A stretch of 64,000 nucleotides of DNA from QZKY01 sp963666295 (GCA_963666295.1 OY762707.1:124001-188000); one strand, 5' to 3'. Counted from the stretch's first letter, positions 24,094 through 33,059 are shown. Notes: generated by a model from the letters alone, not told the origin. Numbers and translations are program-made.

Positions 24094-24450
24094 ATGTCCG
24101 AAACCGTAACGGCCTCCGGCCTGAAATACGAAGACCTGATTGTCGGCACTGGTGATGAAGCAAAAAAAGGCGCTAGCGTCAGTGTGCATTACACAGGCTG
24201 GCTGCAAAACCAGGATGGTAGCGCTGGAAACAAATTTGACTCCAGCAAGGATCGTGGTGACCCACTGGTTTTTCCGCTCGGTGCCGGTTACGTTATCAAG
24301 GGCTGGGATGAAGGCGTTCAGGGTATGAAAGTTGGTGGCGTTCGCAAACTGACTATCCCCTCCTCGTTGGGTTATGGCGCGCATGGCGCAGGTGGCGTGA
24401 TCCCACCGCATGCAACCCTGATTTTCGAAGTTGAATTAATGGCTGTCTAA
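24094..24450 (+). CDS. FKBP-type peptidyl-prolyl cis-trans isomerase
   Basis: The 118-residue protein is a single FKBP domain, cytoplasmic (no signal). Typical residues are visible: VSVHYTGWLQN, KFDSSKDRGDP, FPLGAGYVIKGWDEGVQGM, GGVRKLTIPSSLGYG and PPHATLIFEVEL. This matches the short FkbP proteins of betaproteobacteria that catalyse proline isomerisation during folding. AAGGAAAA precedes the ATG. It is monocistronic. Confidence 0.93.
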   Translation: MSETVTASGLKYEDLIVGTGDEAKKGASVSVHYTGWLQNQDGSAGNKFDSSKDRGDPLVFPLGAGYVIKGWDEGVQGMKVGGVRKLTIPSSLGYGAHGAGGVIPPHATLIFEVELMAV

Positions 24451-24651
24451 AAGACAAGCCAGCAATACCATTCAGGATGCGGCAAATTAGCATGATGTTT
24501 CTGCCGCATGCCTCCGCGTAATGCGTTATAGGCCATGTGCTTACGCCGCTATTTGGTGGAACCGTGTAATTGCCTTAAAATACACTGCTTTGCATTTGAG
24601 TGCACACCCTTAAAAAGGGTTTGCGTGCTTTTAACTGATTAAATAATTGCT

Positions 24652-24975
24652 ATGCCTCACGTTGTTACAGACGCCTGTATTCGTTGCAAATATACGGACT
24701 GTGTAGATGTATGTCCGGTTGACTGCTTTCACGAAGGGCCAAATTGCGTTTTCATTAACCCTGATGAATGTATTGACTGTGCTGTCTGCGTCCCGGAATG
24801 CCCTGTAGAGGCAATTTATGCGGAAGAAGATGTACCGGAAGACATGCTTCAGTTTATTCAATTGAATGCAGAAATGGCGAAAACCCTGCCACTTATTACA
24901 CGTTCAAAAGCGCCCCTTCCAGACGCTGATGACTGGAAAGACGTTAAGGACAAGCTTAAGCACCTTGAGCGTTAA
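24652..24975 (+). CDS. fdxA: 7Fe-8S ferredoxin (FdxA type)
   Basis: The 107-residue protein has the cysteine pattern of Azotobacter ferredoxin I. Cys9, Cys17 and Cys50 can bind the 3Fe-4S centre and Cys21, Cys40, Cys43 and Cys46 the 4Fe-4S centre, with Cys12 as the usual extra. It also carries the conserved C-terminal extension of FdxA (PLPDADDWKD). It donates low-potential electrons. The ferredoxin-NADP reductase gene 150 bases downstream is its likely redox partner. An imperfect hairpin around CCCTT/AAGGG lies in its leader near 24608-24620. Confidence 0.93.
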   Translation: MPHVVTDACIRCKYTDCVDVCPVDCFHEGPNCVFINPDECIDCAVCVPECPVEAIYAEEDVPEDMLQFIQLNAEMAKTLPLITRSKAPLPDADDWKDVKDKLKHLER

Positions 24976-25121
24976 TGCTCTTGAAAATTGTGCAACGAAC
25001 TTAAGATCGTTTGCCGTTGTGGCAACCTGATTTTTAGGCGCCAAAATTTGCTGTTCAATTGCAAAGGCAGCCAAACTGATCGAGTTGTCAGATTTATTCG
25101 CATCAACAGGATTAACCCTTT

Positions 25122-26180
25122 ATGAACACTGAAGCAAATCAACAGCCAATCGAAGCTGACGCCGTCATTGTTGGCGCAGGTCCAGTCGGGCTTTTTCAGG
25201 TATTTGAGCTTGGCTTGCTAGAAATTAAAGCTCATGTAGTGGACTCCCTGCCTATCGTTGGCGGGCAATGCATTGAGCTTTACCCCGACAAGCCAATATA
25301 CGATATTCCTGCCGTTCCGGTCTGTACCGGCAAGGAATTGACCGACAACCTGATGAAGCAAATCGAGCCATTCGAGCCGACTTTCCACCTTGGTCAGGAA
25401 GTCGTCAAACTTGAGCGCCGTCAGGACGGACGCTTTGATGTCGAGACGTCAATCGGCACTCAATTCATTACCAAAACCGTATTCATTGCCGCTGGTGTCG
25501 GTTCCTTCCAGTCCCGCACTATCAAGCTGGATGGCATTGAGGCGTATGAGGACAAACAACTGTTTTACCGTGTCCGTGACCCCTCCTTTTTCGAAGGCAA
25601 GAATCTGGTGATTTGCGGTGGCGGTGACTCAGCGCTTGACTGGACACTAGATCTGGTCGGCAAAGCCGAATCCGTCATTCTGCTGCATCGCCGCGAAGAA
25701 TTCCGCGCAGCGCCAGCTTCCGTCGCCAAAATGCAGCAGCTTTGCGACGAATACGAAATGCAACTCGTTATCGGTCAGTTAACCGGCTACGAGGAAAGAG
25801 ACGGCAAGCTCAAGGAGGTCAAAGTAACCGGCCAGGACGGCGTCACGCGCCGCCTGCCACTTGATCACTTGTTGGTATTCTATGGACTGACACCAAAACT
25901 GGGACCAATTGCCGACTGGGGTCTGGAAATCGAGCGCCGTCAAATTGTTGTCGATACCGAAAAATTTGAGACCAACATTCCTGGCGTATTTGCTGTCGGC
26001 GACATCAACACCTATCCAGGCAAGAAGAAACTGATTCTGTCCGGTTTCCATGAAACGGCACTGGCTGCCTTTGCGGCCGCACCATATATTTTCCCGGAAA
26101 AGAGAATCCATCTGCAGTACACGACCACGTCGCCGAAACTGCACAAGGTGTTGGGCGTTGAAACGCCAACGTTCGACTGA
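25122..26180 (+). CDS. Ferredoxin-NADP+ reductase, thioredoxin-reductase-like type
   Basis: The 352-residue flavoprotein has an FAD-binding motif GAGPVG at 18-23, a second nucleotide-binding motif ICGGGDSALDW near 164-174, and the C-terminal FAD motif GVFAVGDINTYPGKKKLI. It lacks the CxxC of thioredoxin reductases. This is the TrxR-like FNR found in Bacillus YumC, Chlorobium and many betaproteobacteria. It moves electrons between NADPH and ferredoxin, very likely the FdxA encoded just upstream. Confidence 0.92.
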   Translation: MNTEANQQPIEADAVIVGAGPVGLFQVFELGLLEIKAHVVDSLPIVGGQCIELYPDKPIYDIPAVPVCTGKELTDNLMKQIEPFEPTFHLGQEVVKLERRQDGRFDVETSIGTQFITKTVFIAAGVGSFQSRTIKLDGIEAYEDKQLFYRVRDPSFFEGKNLVICGGGDSALDWTLDLVGKAESVILLHRREEFRAAPASVAKMQQLCDEYEMQLVIGQLTGYEERDGKLKEVKVTGQDGVTRRLPLDHLLVFYGLTPKLGPIADWGLEIERRQIVVDTEKFETNIPGVFAVGDINTYPGKKKLILSGFHETALAAFAAAPYIFPEKRIHLQYTTTSPKLHKVLGVETPTFD

Positions 26181-26264
26181 TAATCGTCATTCTTGTTTCA
26201 AAAGTGCCGTTTCTCGCAAGGGAGACGGCATTTTTAATTGTGGGGCTAACGCGTTGTCAGGATA

Positions 26265-26945
26265 ATGAGTGTTTTGATAAGTGAAACCAAGGTGAACAAC
26301 ATCAAGACGCTCGCCGACCAGATCGAAGACTTGCTGCCGCAAACGCAGTGCACCAAATGCGGTTATGCGTCCTGCCGCGCCTATGCAGAAGCGATTGCCA
26401 GTGGTGCTGCCGAAATCAACCAGTGCCCGCCCGGAGGTGTCGATGGCATTGCACGGCTGGCGAAACTGCTCAACAAGCCCGTCATTTCACTAAACCCGGA
26501 AAACGGTACCGAACGCCCGCGCTCGGTTGCCGTGATTGATGAATCGTTTTGCATCGGATGCACGCTTTGCATGCAAGCCTGTCCAGTGGATGCGATTGTT
26601 GGCGCAGCACGGAAAATGCACACTGTTGTGCCGGAAATGTGTACAGGTTGCGATCTGTGTGTAGCACCCTGCCCGGTCGATTGTATTGCGATGGTCAATG
26701 TCACCGGAAACCAAACAGGCTGGCATGCATGGTCGCAAGAACGGGCAGATGCCGCACGTAAAAGGCATGATTTGCGCATTTCCCGTTTGCAACGCGAGCA
26801 GGACGAACGTGAAGCAATGCTGGCTGATCGTGCAGCCAATATGCGTGAAGCATCAAAAAATGCCGCTCCGGCTGACCAGGATCGAAAAAAAGCCCTGATT
26901 CAAGCCGCCATGGAACGCGCACGAAAAAAGGCGAAAAGCTCATAA
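26265..26945 (+). CDS. rsxB: RnfB/RsxB-type electron transport protein
   Basis: The 226-residue protein has an N-terminal 4Fe-4S 'Fer4_21' motif CTKCGYASCRAYAEA and CPPGG near residues 29-60, and two ferredoxin motifs, CIGCTLCMQACPVD (near 98-111) and CTGCDLCVAPCPVD (near 128-141). A charged coiled-coil tail follows. It lacks the usual RnfB N-terminal membrane helix, so it is soluble. A stand-alone rsxB next to nth is the normal betaproteobacterial form. Its stop abuts the nth start (shared bases around 26945). Whether it works with the rnfC-rnfD pair at 2.8-5.1 kb is an open question. Confidence 0.9.
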   Translation: MSVLISETKVNNIKTLADQIEDLLPQTQCTKCGYASCRAYAEAIASGAAEINQCPPGGVDGIARLAKLLNKPVISLNPENGTERPRSVAVIDESFCIGCTLCMQACPVDAIVGAARKMHTVVPEMCTGCDLCVAPCPVDCIAMVNVTGNQTGWHAWSQERADAARKRHDLRISRLQREQDEREAMLADRAANMREASKNAAPADQDRKKALIQAAMERARKKAKSS

Positions 26946-27592
26946 TGAAACCTGCCGACATTCAGGAGCTCTTTCGGCGCTTTCGCAAAGCCAACCCGAA
27001 CCCGAAAACGGAACTGGAATACAGCACACCGTTTGAGTTGCTTGTTGCCGTCATCCTGTCTGCGCAAGCGACGGATGTATCCGTCAACAAGGCAACGCGA
27101 AACCTCTACCCGGTTGCAAATACGCCCGAGACTATCCAGGCACTCGGCGTGGACGGTTTGATACCTTACATTCGAACCATCGGCCTGTACCGCAACAAGG
27201 CAAAAAGCGTGGTTGAAATGGCACGCGTCCTGCTGAAGGAGCATGACGGCCAGGTGCCGGACACGCGTCAGGCCCTGGAAGCCCTGCCTGGCGTCGGTCG
27301 CAAAACAGCCAATGTGGTACTCAATACCGCTTTCGGCCAACCGACCATTGCGGTCGACACACACATTTTTCGCGTTTCAAACCGGCTCGACCTCGCCCCC
27401 GGAAAGAATGTCAACGAGGTGGAACGAAAATTGATTGACGTCATCCCGGATGAATTCAAGCTCGATGCCCATCATTGGTTGATCCTTCATGGGCGCTATA
27501 CTTGCACGGCGCGCAAACCGCAATGCTGGAACTGTATGGTGATGGACCTGTGTCCTTTTCCAGATAAAACACCGCCACCTGAGAGCAAATGA
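26945..27592 (+). CDS. nth: Endonuclease III (DNA glycosylase/AP lyase)
   Basis: The 215-residue protein removes oxidised pyrimidines. The helix-hairpin-helix LPGVGRKTANVV carries the catalytic Lys120, and Asp138 is in AVDTHIFRVSNRL; both positions equal those in E. coli Nth. The C-terminal 4Fe-4S cluster ligands are Cys187, Cys194, Cys197 and Cys203 (C-x6-C-x2-C-x5-C). It is coupled to rsxB upstream and to the DUF1841 gene downstream (ATGATG overlap). Confidence 0.96.
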   Translation: MKPADIQELFRRFRKANPNPKTELEYSTPFELLVAVILSAQATDVSVNKATRNLYPVANTPETIQALGVDGLIPYIRTIGLYRNKAKSVVEMARVLLKEHDGQVPDTRQALEALPGVGRKTANVVLNTAFGQPTIAVDTHIFRVSNRLDLAPGKNVNEVERKLIDVIPDEFKLDAHHWLILHGRYTCTARKPQCWNCMVMDLCPFPDKTPPPESK

Positions 27593-28023
27593 TGTTCAAT
27601 CCGTCTCAACAGGATGTCCGCACCTTTTTTTGTGAAGTCTGGCGCAAGCATGATGAAGGTGACGTTTTGACGCCACTAGAAGCCATTGCTGCTGGCTGGA
27701 TTGCACGTCATCCCGAATACCTTACCCTACTCGCCGACAGGGAGCGTGCGCTGCGTGCCGATTACTCCGTTGAGCGCGGCGAAACCAACCCCTTCCTGCA
27801 TCTTTCAATGCACCTGTCGATCAGTGAACAAGTTTCTATCGACCAACCGTCAGGCGTGCGCGCCGCTTATCAGGCGCTTATCCGAAAACTGGACTCAGAG
27901 CATGACGCACAGCACGCGATGATGGAGTGCCTAGGTGAAATGCTGTGGATCGCGCAGCGCAATGGCACACCGCCTGATGGGGAAATTTATCTACAACATC
28001 TGAAGGCGAAGACTGCCAAATAG
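27589..28023 (+). CDS. DUF1841 family protein
   Basis: This 144-residue soluble protein contains the DUF1841 traits FNPSQQDVRTFFCEVW at the start and NPFLHLSMHLSISEQVSIDQPSGVR in the middle, with closely spaced His residues that could bind metal. Its function is unknown. It is coupled to nth (start codon overlapping the nth stop), the usual neighbourhood of this family in betaproteobacteria. Confidence 0.85.
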   Translation: MMFNPSQQDVRTFFCEVWRKHDEGDVLTPLEAIAAGWIARHPEYLTLLADRERALRADYSVERGETNPFLHLSMHLSISEQVSIDQPSGVRAAYQALIRKLDSEHDAQHAMMECLGEMLWIAQRNGTPPDGEIYLQHLKAKTAK

Positions 28024-28500
28024 CGCTTTTGTATCCATATTCAAGCAACCCTTCTCTTTTCACCGTGCTGCCAGCAAACCTCGCCAAAAAATAAATTTGC
28101 ACAAAAATAGTGCGTTATTAGTGTATACAACTGGAACATTTCTTGCCTCTAACGAATATAGAAACTACTATGAATTGCCTGTTTCAAATAACACATAAAC
28201 TGGATCGAATGAGTTTTTAGAATGGCGTCACTAGTGATTGATCAAATTAGAAAGGATGCAAAGGTAGCATCGAATCACATGCTTGCCAGTACGGAAGAGT
28301 TGCGCACTGAAAACGCTTATCTAAAGAAAATGCTGGCTGAGAAGGACGCACAAGTCGATGCGTTGACGCGTAAAATCACCGAGGGCGAACGGATACAGGA
28401 AAAACTTGAATATCAGCTCCAGTCTCTTTTAACGCAACTGGAAACCTCACCGGATGGCATTCTGATTGAAGATGAGAATGTCAAAATTTTTTCCTATAAC

Positions 28501-28503
28501 TAG
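28501..28503 (+). other. In-frame amber codon inside a PAS domain
   Basis: The codon series ttt-tcc-tat-aac-TAG-cat-ttc-att-gat keeps the reading frame and protein similarity on both sides. No insertion or deletion is needed to join the two ORFs, which points to a point mutation or a sequencing error. Confidence 0.85.
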
Positions 28504-28515
28504 CATTTCATTGAT

Positions 28516-30144
28516 TTGTGGCGTTTCCCAAAAGAACTGGTGGATGAAGCAATGCGTGCTTCGGACAGTGAAATCCTGCTGAATTTCGCTGTCACCCAAG
28601 CTGACAATCCTGAAGATTTTCTGAAACGCGTCATGTGGATTGACGCGAACAAGGAAGTGCGAAGTCATGATGAATTCAGACTAAAGGATGGCCGCTTTAT
28701 CGATCAATTCTCTGCACCGGTTTTCTCAAACGGAAAATACAGTGGGCGCGTCTGGTATTTCCGCGACATCACCGAACGCAAGCAACACGAAGATGAACTC
28801 CATCATGTTGCCAACCACGACATGGTGACGGGATTACCCAACCGGCGCCTTCTCTCAGATCGCCTCGAACAAGCGATTGCCCGCACCCAGCGTAGCGGAA
28901 AAATGCTGGCTGTCTGCTACCTTGACCTTGATAATTTCAAGCCGATCAATGACGAACACGGTCATGACATTGGCGACCAACTGCTTATAAATATCACACA
29001 GCACATCAAAAGCGTATTACGTGCAGACGATACCCTCGCGCGCCTTGGCGGTGATGAATTTGTCCTGCTTTTTAATGAAATCGAATGTATTGACGATGTT
29101 TACACTATTCTTGATCGTTTGCTGGAATCAGTATGTGCTCAAGTGCGGGTCAAAAACCTGTCTTTCAAACTCTCGGCTAGCATCGGGGTTGCCCTTTATC
29201 CGGAGGACAATGTTGATCCCGACACACTGCTTCGACATGCTGACCACGCCATGTATATCGCCAAAGCAGACGGCAAGAACCGCTACCACGTGTTTGACTC
29301 CAGTTACGAAAAGCAGATGCAAAAGCGCCTCGATAATATTGCTCAATTGCGAGCGGCGCTTGAAAATAGAGAGTTTGTATTGCATTACCAGCCGAAAGTA
29401 AATCTCCTTGATGGCAGTGTGATTGGTGCCGAGGCATTGATTCGCTGGCAGCATCCTGAACGCGGATTGCTTTCGCCGGCAGCATTCATTCCTCATTTAG
29501 AGGGAAGCGACATTGAAGTCCCTGTTGGCGAGTGGGTAATTGATTCGGCGTTAAAACAGATTGATGCATGGAAAAAAAATGGGCTGACTGTTCCTGTTAG
29601 CGTCAACATTAGTGCCAAACATTTGCTCAGTGTCGACTTTGCCGATCGCCTGCGTTTGACACTGGAACAATATCCCAATATCTCTCCCTCCCACCTGGAA
29701 CTGGAAATTGTTGAGACTGCGGCCTTTTCCGACATGTCGCAAGCCTTTGACACCCTGACCCGCTGCCGTGAGCTGGGCGTAAAAGTTGCGCTTGATGATT
29801 TTGGTACGGGCTACTCTTCGCTGACCTATTTGCGTCAGTTGCCAGTGAACACCCTTAAGATAGACCAGAGTTTTGTGCGAGATATGCTGACTGACCCATC
29901 CGACCGCAGTATTGTTGTGAGCGTCGTGCAACTGGCAAAGGCATTTAGCCGTGCCGTCATCGCCGAAGGCGTTGAAACGCTGGAGCAAGGGGCTATGCTC
30001 ATGCAGCTTGGTTGTCAGGTGATGCAAGGTTATGGCTTTGCGCGTCCGATGTCGGCGGAACAAATCCTGCCTTGGGTAGCGCAGTGGTATGAAGAAACAG
30101 TCTGGCAAAAAATTGATGACGCCTTCAGCCTCAAAAACCTTTGA
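28516..30144 (+). CDS. Diguanylate cyclase/phosphodiesterase (PAS half, GGDEF, EAL), surviving ORF
   Basis: After the amber codon 542 codons stay open. They encode the second half of a PAS domain ending VWYFRDITERKQHE, a GGDEF domain with ARLGGDEFVLLFNE and an upstream DNFKPINDEHGHDIGD, and an EAL domain with GAEALIRWQHPERG, ELEIVETAAF, DDFGTGYSSLTYLRQLP and EGVETLEQ. All signature residues for c-di-GMP synthesis and breakdown are present, so the enzyme would be active if made. Possible starts in this ORF are TTG or GTG codons without a clear ribosome-binding site. c-di-GMP is the ligand of the PilZ protein at 9.1-9.8 kb. Confidence 0.8.
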   Translation: MWRFPKELVDEAMRASDSEILLNFAVTQADNPEDFLKRVMWIDANKEVRSHDEFRLKDGRFIDQFSAPVFSNGKYSGRVWYFRDITERKQHEDELHHVANHDMVTGLPNRRLLSDRLEQAIARTQRSGKMLAVCYLDLDNFKPINDEHGHDIGDQLLINITQHIKSVLRADDTLARLGGDEFVLLFNEIECIDDVYTILDRLLESVCAQVRVKNLSFKLSASIGVALYPEDNVDPDTLLRHADHAMYIAKADGKNRYHVFDSSYEKQMQKRLDNIAQLRAALENREFVLHYQPKVNLLDGSVIGAEALIRWQHPERGLLSPAAFIPHLEGSDIEVPVGEWVIDSALKQIDAWKKNGLTVPVSVNISAKHLLSVDFADRLRLTLEQYPNISPSHLELEIVETAAFSDMSQAFDTLTRCRELGVKVALDDFGTGYSSLTYLRQLPVNTLKIDQSFVRDMLTDPSDRSIVVSVVQLAKAFSRAVIAEGVETLEQGAMLMQLGCQVMQGYGFARPMSAEQILPWVAQWYEETVWQKIDDAFSLKNL

Positions 30145-30224
30145 TCACTTGCCTATGCTTATGGATTTTGTTTTAATCAGAGCCATGGAACATGAAAAGC
30201 AAGTGGCAAATCCACCATTCACGC

Positions 30225-30230
30225 TATACT
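30225..30230 (+). promoter_or_regulatory. Possible -10 element before the 29-aa peptide gene
   Basis: TATACT lies 70 bases before the ATG at 30300; a weak -35-like GTGGCA is 16 bases further upstream. A small hairpin CTGGC-ttgc-GCCAG follows in the leader at about 30250-30263. This would give the peptide its own transcript. Confidence 0.35.
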
Positions 30231-30299
30231 TTTCCGGCAACTGTAAACATCTGGCTTGCGCCAGCATTTAAGCCAATAACCAACAAGAAAGGTTCTTTC

Positions 30300-30389
30300 A
30301 TGAAAAAATACATCAAGCCAATTGTCCTTAAACGTGAAAACCTCGCATCGGTTGCTGCGGATTCAGCTCTTTCTGGTGATCCAGCATAA
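30300..30389 (+). CDS. 29-residue peptide resembling a lasso-type RiPP leader/precursor
   Basis: The ORF reads MKKYIKPIVLKRENLASVAA followed by DSALSGDPA. AAGAAAGG sits seven bases before the ATG, and a bidirectional terminator follows the stop at 30438-30466, so it looks like a real small gene. The start Y-x-x-P-x-V/L is the motif bound by the RRE domain in lasso-type RiPP leaders (YxxPxL), and similar short 'KKYxKPxxxKRExL' peptides occur in proteobacteria as putative RiPP precursors. There is no cyclase, protease or RRE gene beside it, and the putative core is short and without Cys, Ser-rich or Trp features. Function is uncertain. Confidence 0.5.
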   Translation: MKKYIKPIVLKRENLASVAADSALSGDPA

Positions 30390-30408
30390 TTTAAGGAAAT
30401 ATGTACGT

Positions 30409-30428
30409 TGTCCATTCGCTAATGGACA
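30409..30428. repeat. 8-bp inverted repeat after the small peptide gene
   Basis: TGTCCATT at 30409-30416 and AATGGACA at 30421-30428 form a compact hairpin with a four-base loop. It lies between the peptide stop and the main terminator and may protect the 3' end of the small mRNA. Confidence 0.4.
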
Positions 30429-30437
30429 GCATTCATA

Positions 30438-30466
30438 AAAAACGGCGCGATCAACGCGCCGTTTTT
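30438..30466. terminator. Bidirectional Rho-independent terminator
   Basis: AAAAACGGCGCG at 30438-30449 and CGCGCCGTTTTT at 30455-30466 make a perfect 12-base stem with a five-base loop. It serves the peptide gene (rightward) and maeA (leftward). Confidence 0.9.
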
Positions 30467-30482
30467 AATTCATGACAACTTA

Positions 30483-32180
30483 TCATGCAGGCACATATTG
30501 CTTGTAGGTTGGATCCCACATCTTGTCTTTCACCAGTTGCTCGATTTCAGCATCGGTCAGTGGTGCGGTCAAGCCTTCATCGCGTGCCTGCTTGCCCAGC
30601 GCGATCGCCAGCTTGATTGACACTTCACGCATATCGGCAATCGCTGGCAGCAGACCGGTACCCTTGCCGGTCAGCGCAGGTGACATTTCGGCCAGCGCCT
30701 GTGCGGTTGCGATAAACATCCCATCAGTCACGCGCTTGGCCTTGACGGCGATCGCGCCCAGCCCCATGCCAGGAAACACGTAGGAGTTATTGACTTGCGT
30801 GATGTAGTGCGTTTCGCCCATATATTCGATTGGAGCGAACGGACTACCAGTGCCAACCAGTGCCTTGCCGTCCGTCCATTTAATAATATCTTCTGGATAA
30901 GCTTCAACTTTCTCGGTTGGATTGGACAACGGGAACACAATGGGGCGCGCGACCTTGCTGGCCATGTCACGAATAATCGCTTCTGAAAACGCGCCCGCTT
31001 GTGCAGAAACGCCCACCATCACGGTTGGCGCCACATTACGCACCGTATCGGCCAGCGTGATATTTCCGCCTGGATTGTCGAGCTGCCAATCGGCCAACTC
31101 TGTATTGTTGCGGCGAAACACTGCCTGGAAGTCCTCCAGATCCGGCGTATCCTCCTTGAGCAAGCCGTTGATGTCGATGATGTAAAAACGCTTCAATGCT
31201 TCTTCACGCGTCAACCCCTCTGCCACCATGGCAGATGCCATCAACTCGGCAATGCCGCACCCAGCCTGGCCTCCACCTTGCAGTACGACGCGTTGATCCT
31301 TCAGCGACACGCCAGTCTGTTTGATTGCTGCCAGCAACGTGGAAATCGCCACCACAGCAGTGCCCTGGATGTCGTCATTAAAACTGCACAAACGGTCACG
31401 GTACTTCTCCAGCAGGCGGTTTGCATTCGTCTTGCCAAAATCTTCCCACTGCAGCATGATCTCCGGCCAGCGCTTCATGACGGCCTGAATGAAAGCCTCG
31501 ATAAAATCATCGTATTCCTGACCGCGTACGCGCTCATGCCGCACACCGATATACATCGGGTCCGCCAGATGTTCCTGATTGTTCGTACCAACATCGAGCG
31601 TGATCGGCAAACTATTGGCCGGATTGATGCCGCCACATCCGGCATAGATGGAAAGCTTGCCGATTGGAATGCCCATCCCCCCAGCGCCCTGATCGCCCAA
31701 GCCAAGAATGCGCTCACCATCGGTGACGACGATGCAATCAATGTTATCAAAGCGCGGGTTGGCAAGAATCTTGTCCAGATTATCTTTTTGAGACAGCGTC
31801 AGAAACAGGCCGCGGGGACGGTTGAACAAATGACTAAACTGCTGGCAAGCGGCGCCAACGGTAGGCGTATAGATCAGTGGCAGAATTTCTTCCAGATACT
31901 TGCCTATCAGTGCGTAGTACAGCGTTTCATTCGTATCTTGCAGGGTTCGCAGGTAAATATGACGATCCAGGTTGGTAGCACCGGCACGTACGCGCTCTAT
32001 CGCGCGCTCCACCTGCTCTTCAAGCGTTTCAACATGATCTGGCAACAAGCCGTGCAAACCAAATGCATCGCGCTCTTCAAGCGTGAAAGCAGTGCCTTTG
32101 TTTAGCAATGGATTTTCCAGCAATTGCTGGCCATGAAGAGAAAGTGAAATTTTGCCTTTGTCGGCAGCAGATGTCGTCAT
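30483..32180 (-). CDS. maeA: NAD-dependent malic enzyme (oxaloacetate-decarboxylating)
   Basis: The 565-residue enzyme converts malate to pyruvate and CO2. It has the malic signature with LPLIYTPTVGAACQQFS (Tyr near 112), GERILGLGDQGAGGMGIPIGKLSIYAGCGGI with the catalytic Lys, FNDDIQGTAVVA, the Rossmann motif VLQGGGQAGCGIAEL, and FPLSNPTEKVEAYPEDI. Length and motifs follow the E. coli SfcA/MaeA type, not the longer MaeB type with a phosphotransacetylase domain. It is monocistronic. Together with ppsA it gives a malate-pyruvate-PEP route. Confidence 0.94.
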   Translation of the reverse strand: MTTSAADKGKISLSLHGQQLLENPLLNKGTAFTLEERDAFGLHGLLPDHVETLEEQVERAIERVRAGATNLDRHIYLRTLQDTNETLYYALIGKYLEEILPLIYTPTVGAACQQFSHLFNRPRGLFLTLSQKDNLDKILANPRFDNIDCIVVTDGERILGLGDQGAGGMGIPIGKLSIYAGCGGINPANSLPITLDVGTNNQEHLADPMYIGVRHERVRGQEYDDFIEAFIQAVMKRWPEIMLQWEDFGKTNANRLLEKYRDRLCSFNDDIQGTAVVAISTLLAAIKQTGVSLKDQRVVLQGGGQAGCGIAELMASAMVAEGLTREEALKRFYIIDINGLLKEDTPDLEDFQAVFRRNNTELADWQLDNPGGNITLADTVRNVAPTVMVGVSAQAGAFSEAIIRDMASKVARPIVFPLSNPTEKVEAYPEDIIKWTDGKALVGTGSPFAPIEYMGETHYITQVNNSYVFPGMGLGAIAVKAKRVTDGMFIATAQALAEMSPALTGKGTGLLPAIADMREVSIKLAIALGKQARDEGLTAPLTDAEIEQLVKDKMWDPTYKQYVPA

Positions 32181-32300
32181 GGTGAAACCTCGTCAAAAAA
32201 ATCAAAAGAACGATTGTGACATTTTGTGATGTATTACAGCAAGGCAGGCAGCCTGGTTTCCACACATTTTATGTTTCCAGAATCATTGTTTGCCGATTCT

Positions 32301-33059
32301 TCAGCGGAACAGCATGAGCATGGCAGCCGTAAAGAGAACTAACGAAAATATGGCACGCAGTTTTTTTTCCGGGAGCTTGTGCGCCATTTGTACGCCGTAC
32401 GCGACAGTCAGGACACTCCCTGCAGCCAAAGGGATGGCGATGGGCCAGTAGACCAAACCAAGCCAGGCGTAAGTGCTCAGCGCAACAATGCCGCTTGGTA
32501 CCAGCATGGCCAGCACCAGTCCTTGCGCACTCGTCTGAGTCATCAAGAAAAGGCCTGTCAGGATGGGCACAACAACAACACCCCCACCGATGCTGAAAAA
32601 GCCCATGCAGGCACCACCGACACCACCGGCAAGTGGCAGCATCCAAAAGGGCGCCGCTTTTTTCAGGGATTTCACTTCCCGTGTTGACAGGCTACGCCAT
32701 AGCATATGGCCTGCCAGCAACATCATGTAGACCGCAACAAATTTGCGCAATAGCACGGTGGGTGCCTGCGCAGCAAGTAAAGCGGCGAAATAACTCGCGA
32801 CCACGGAACCAGCAGCAAGCAGACCGACCATGCCAAACGTGATCGGGTTTTTTTGCCGGTAACGCAAAAAGCCGATGATCATGTTGGGGGTCATCATCAT
32901 GAGTGCAGTGCCTTGTGCAAGCTGTTGATCCAGGCCGTAAAACAAAACCAGAATTGGTACCGCCAGCAAGCCACCACCGATACCAAGCAAACCGCTTATA
33001 AAGCCAATCGCCCCCCCAAGAGTCAGACTGATAGCTATCTGGGGTAATGACCAATCCAT
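32301..33059 (-). CDS. TauE/SafE-family sulfite exporter-like permease
   Basis: The 252-residue protein has about eight membrane helices and the TauE/SafE (DUF81) pattern: GGAIGFISGLLGIGGGLLAVPIL near the start and GGVGGACMGFFSIGGGVVVVPIL in the middle, two internally related halves. The family exports sulfite or sulfonates and other small anions. The substrate here is not shown by neighbours. It stands alone between maeA and rluB. Confidence 0.85.
   Translation of the reverse strand: MDWSLPQIAISLTLGGAIGFISGLLGIGGGLLAVPILVLFYGLDQQLAQGTALMMMTPNMIIGFLRYRQKNPITFGMVGLLAAGSVVASYFAALLAAQAPTVLLRKFVAVYMMLLAGHMLWRSLSTREVKSLKKAAPFWMLPLAGGVGGACMGFFSIGGGVVVVPILTGLFLMTQTSAQGLVLAMLVPSGIVALSTYAWLGLVYWPIAIPLAAGSVLTVAYGVQMAHKLPEKKLRAIFSLVLFTAAMLMLFR

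Larger units (their letters stand above)
28222..30144 (+). pseudogene. PAS-GGDEF-EAL protein gene interrupted by one in-frame amber codon
   Basis: Reading one frame from the ATG at 28222 to the stop at 30144 gives a 640-codon gene broken only by TAG at codon 94 (28501-28503). The first part is a coiled coil (about 1-75) and the beginning of a PAS domain (ETSPDGILIEDENVKIFSYN). The text continues in frame with HFIDLWRFPKELVDEA, so the PAS domain spans the stop. In related PAS domains the stopped position is usually Gln or Asn, so a CAG-to-TAG change is a simple explanation. GGDEF (276-280) and EAL (404-406) downstream are intact. Either this is a recent pseudogene, or a shortened enzyme is made by re-initiation, or the stop is read through. 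Confidence 0.75.
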
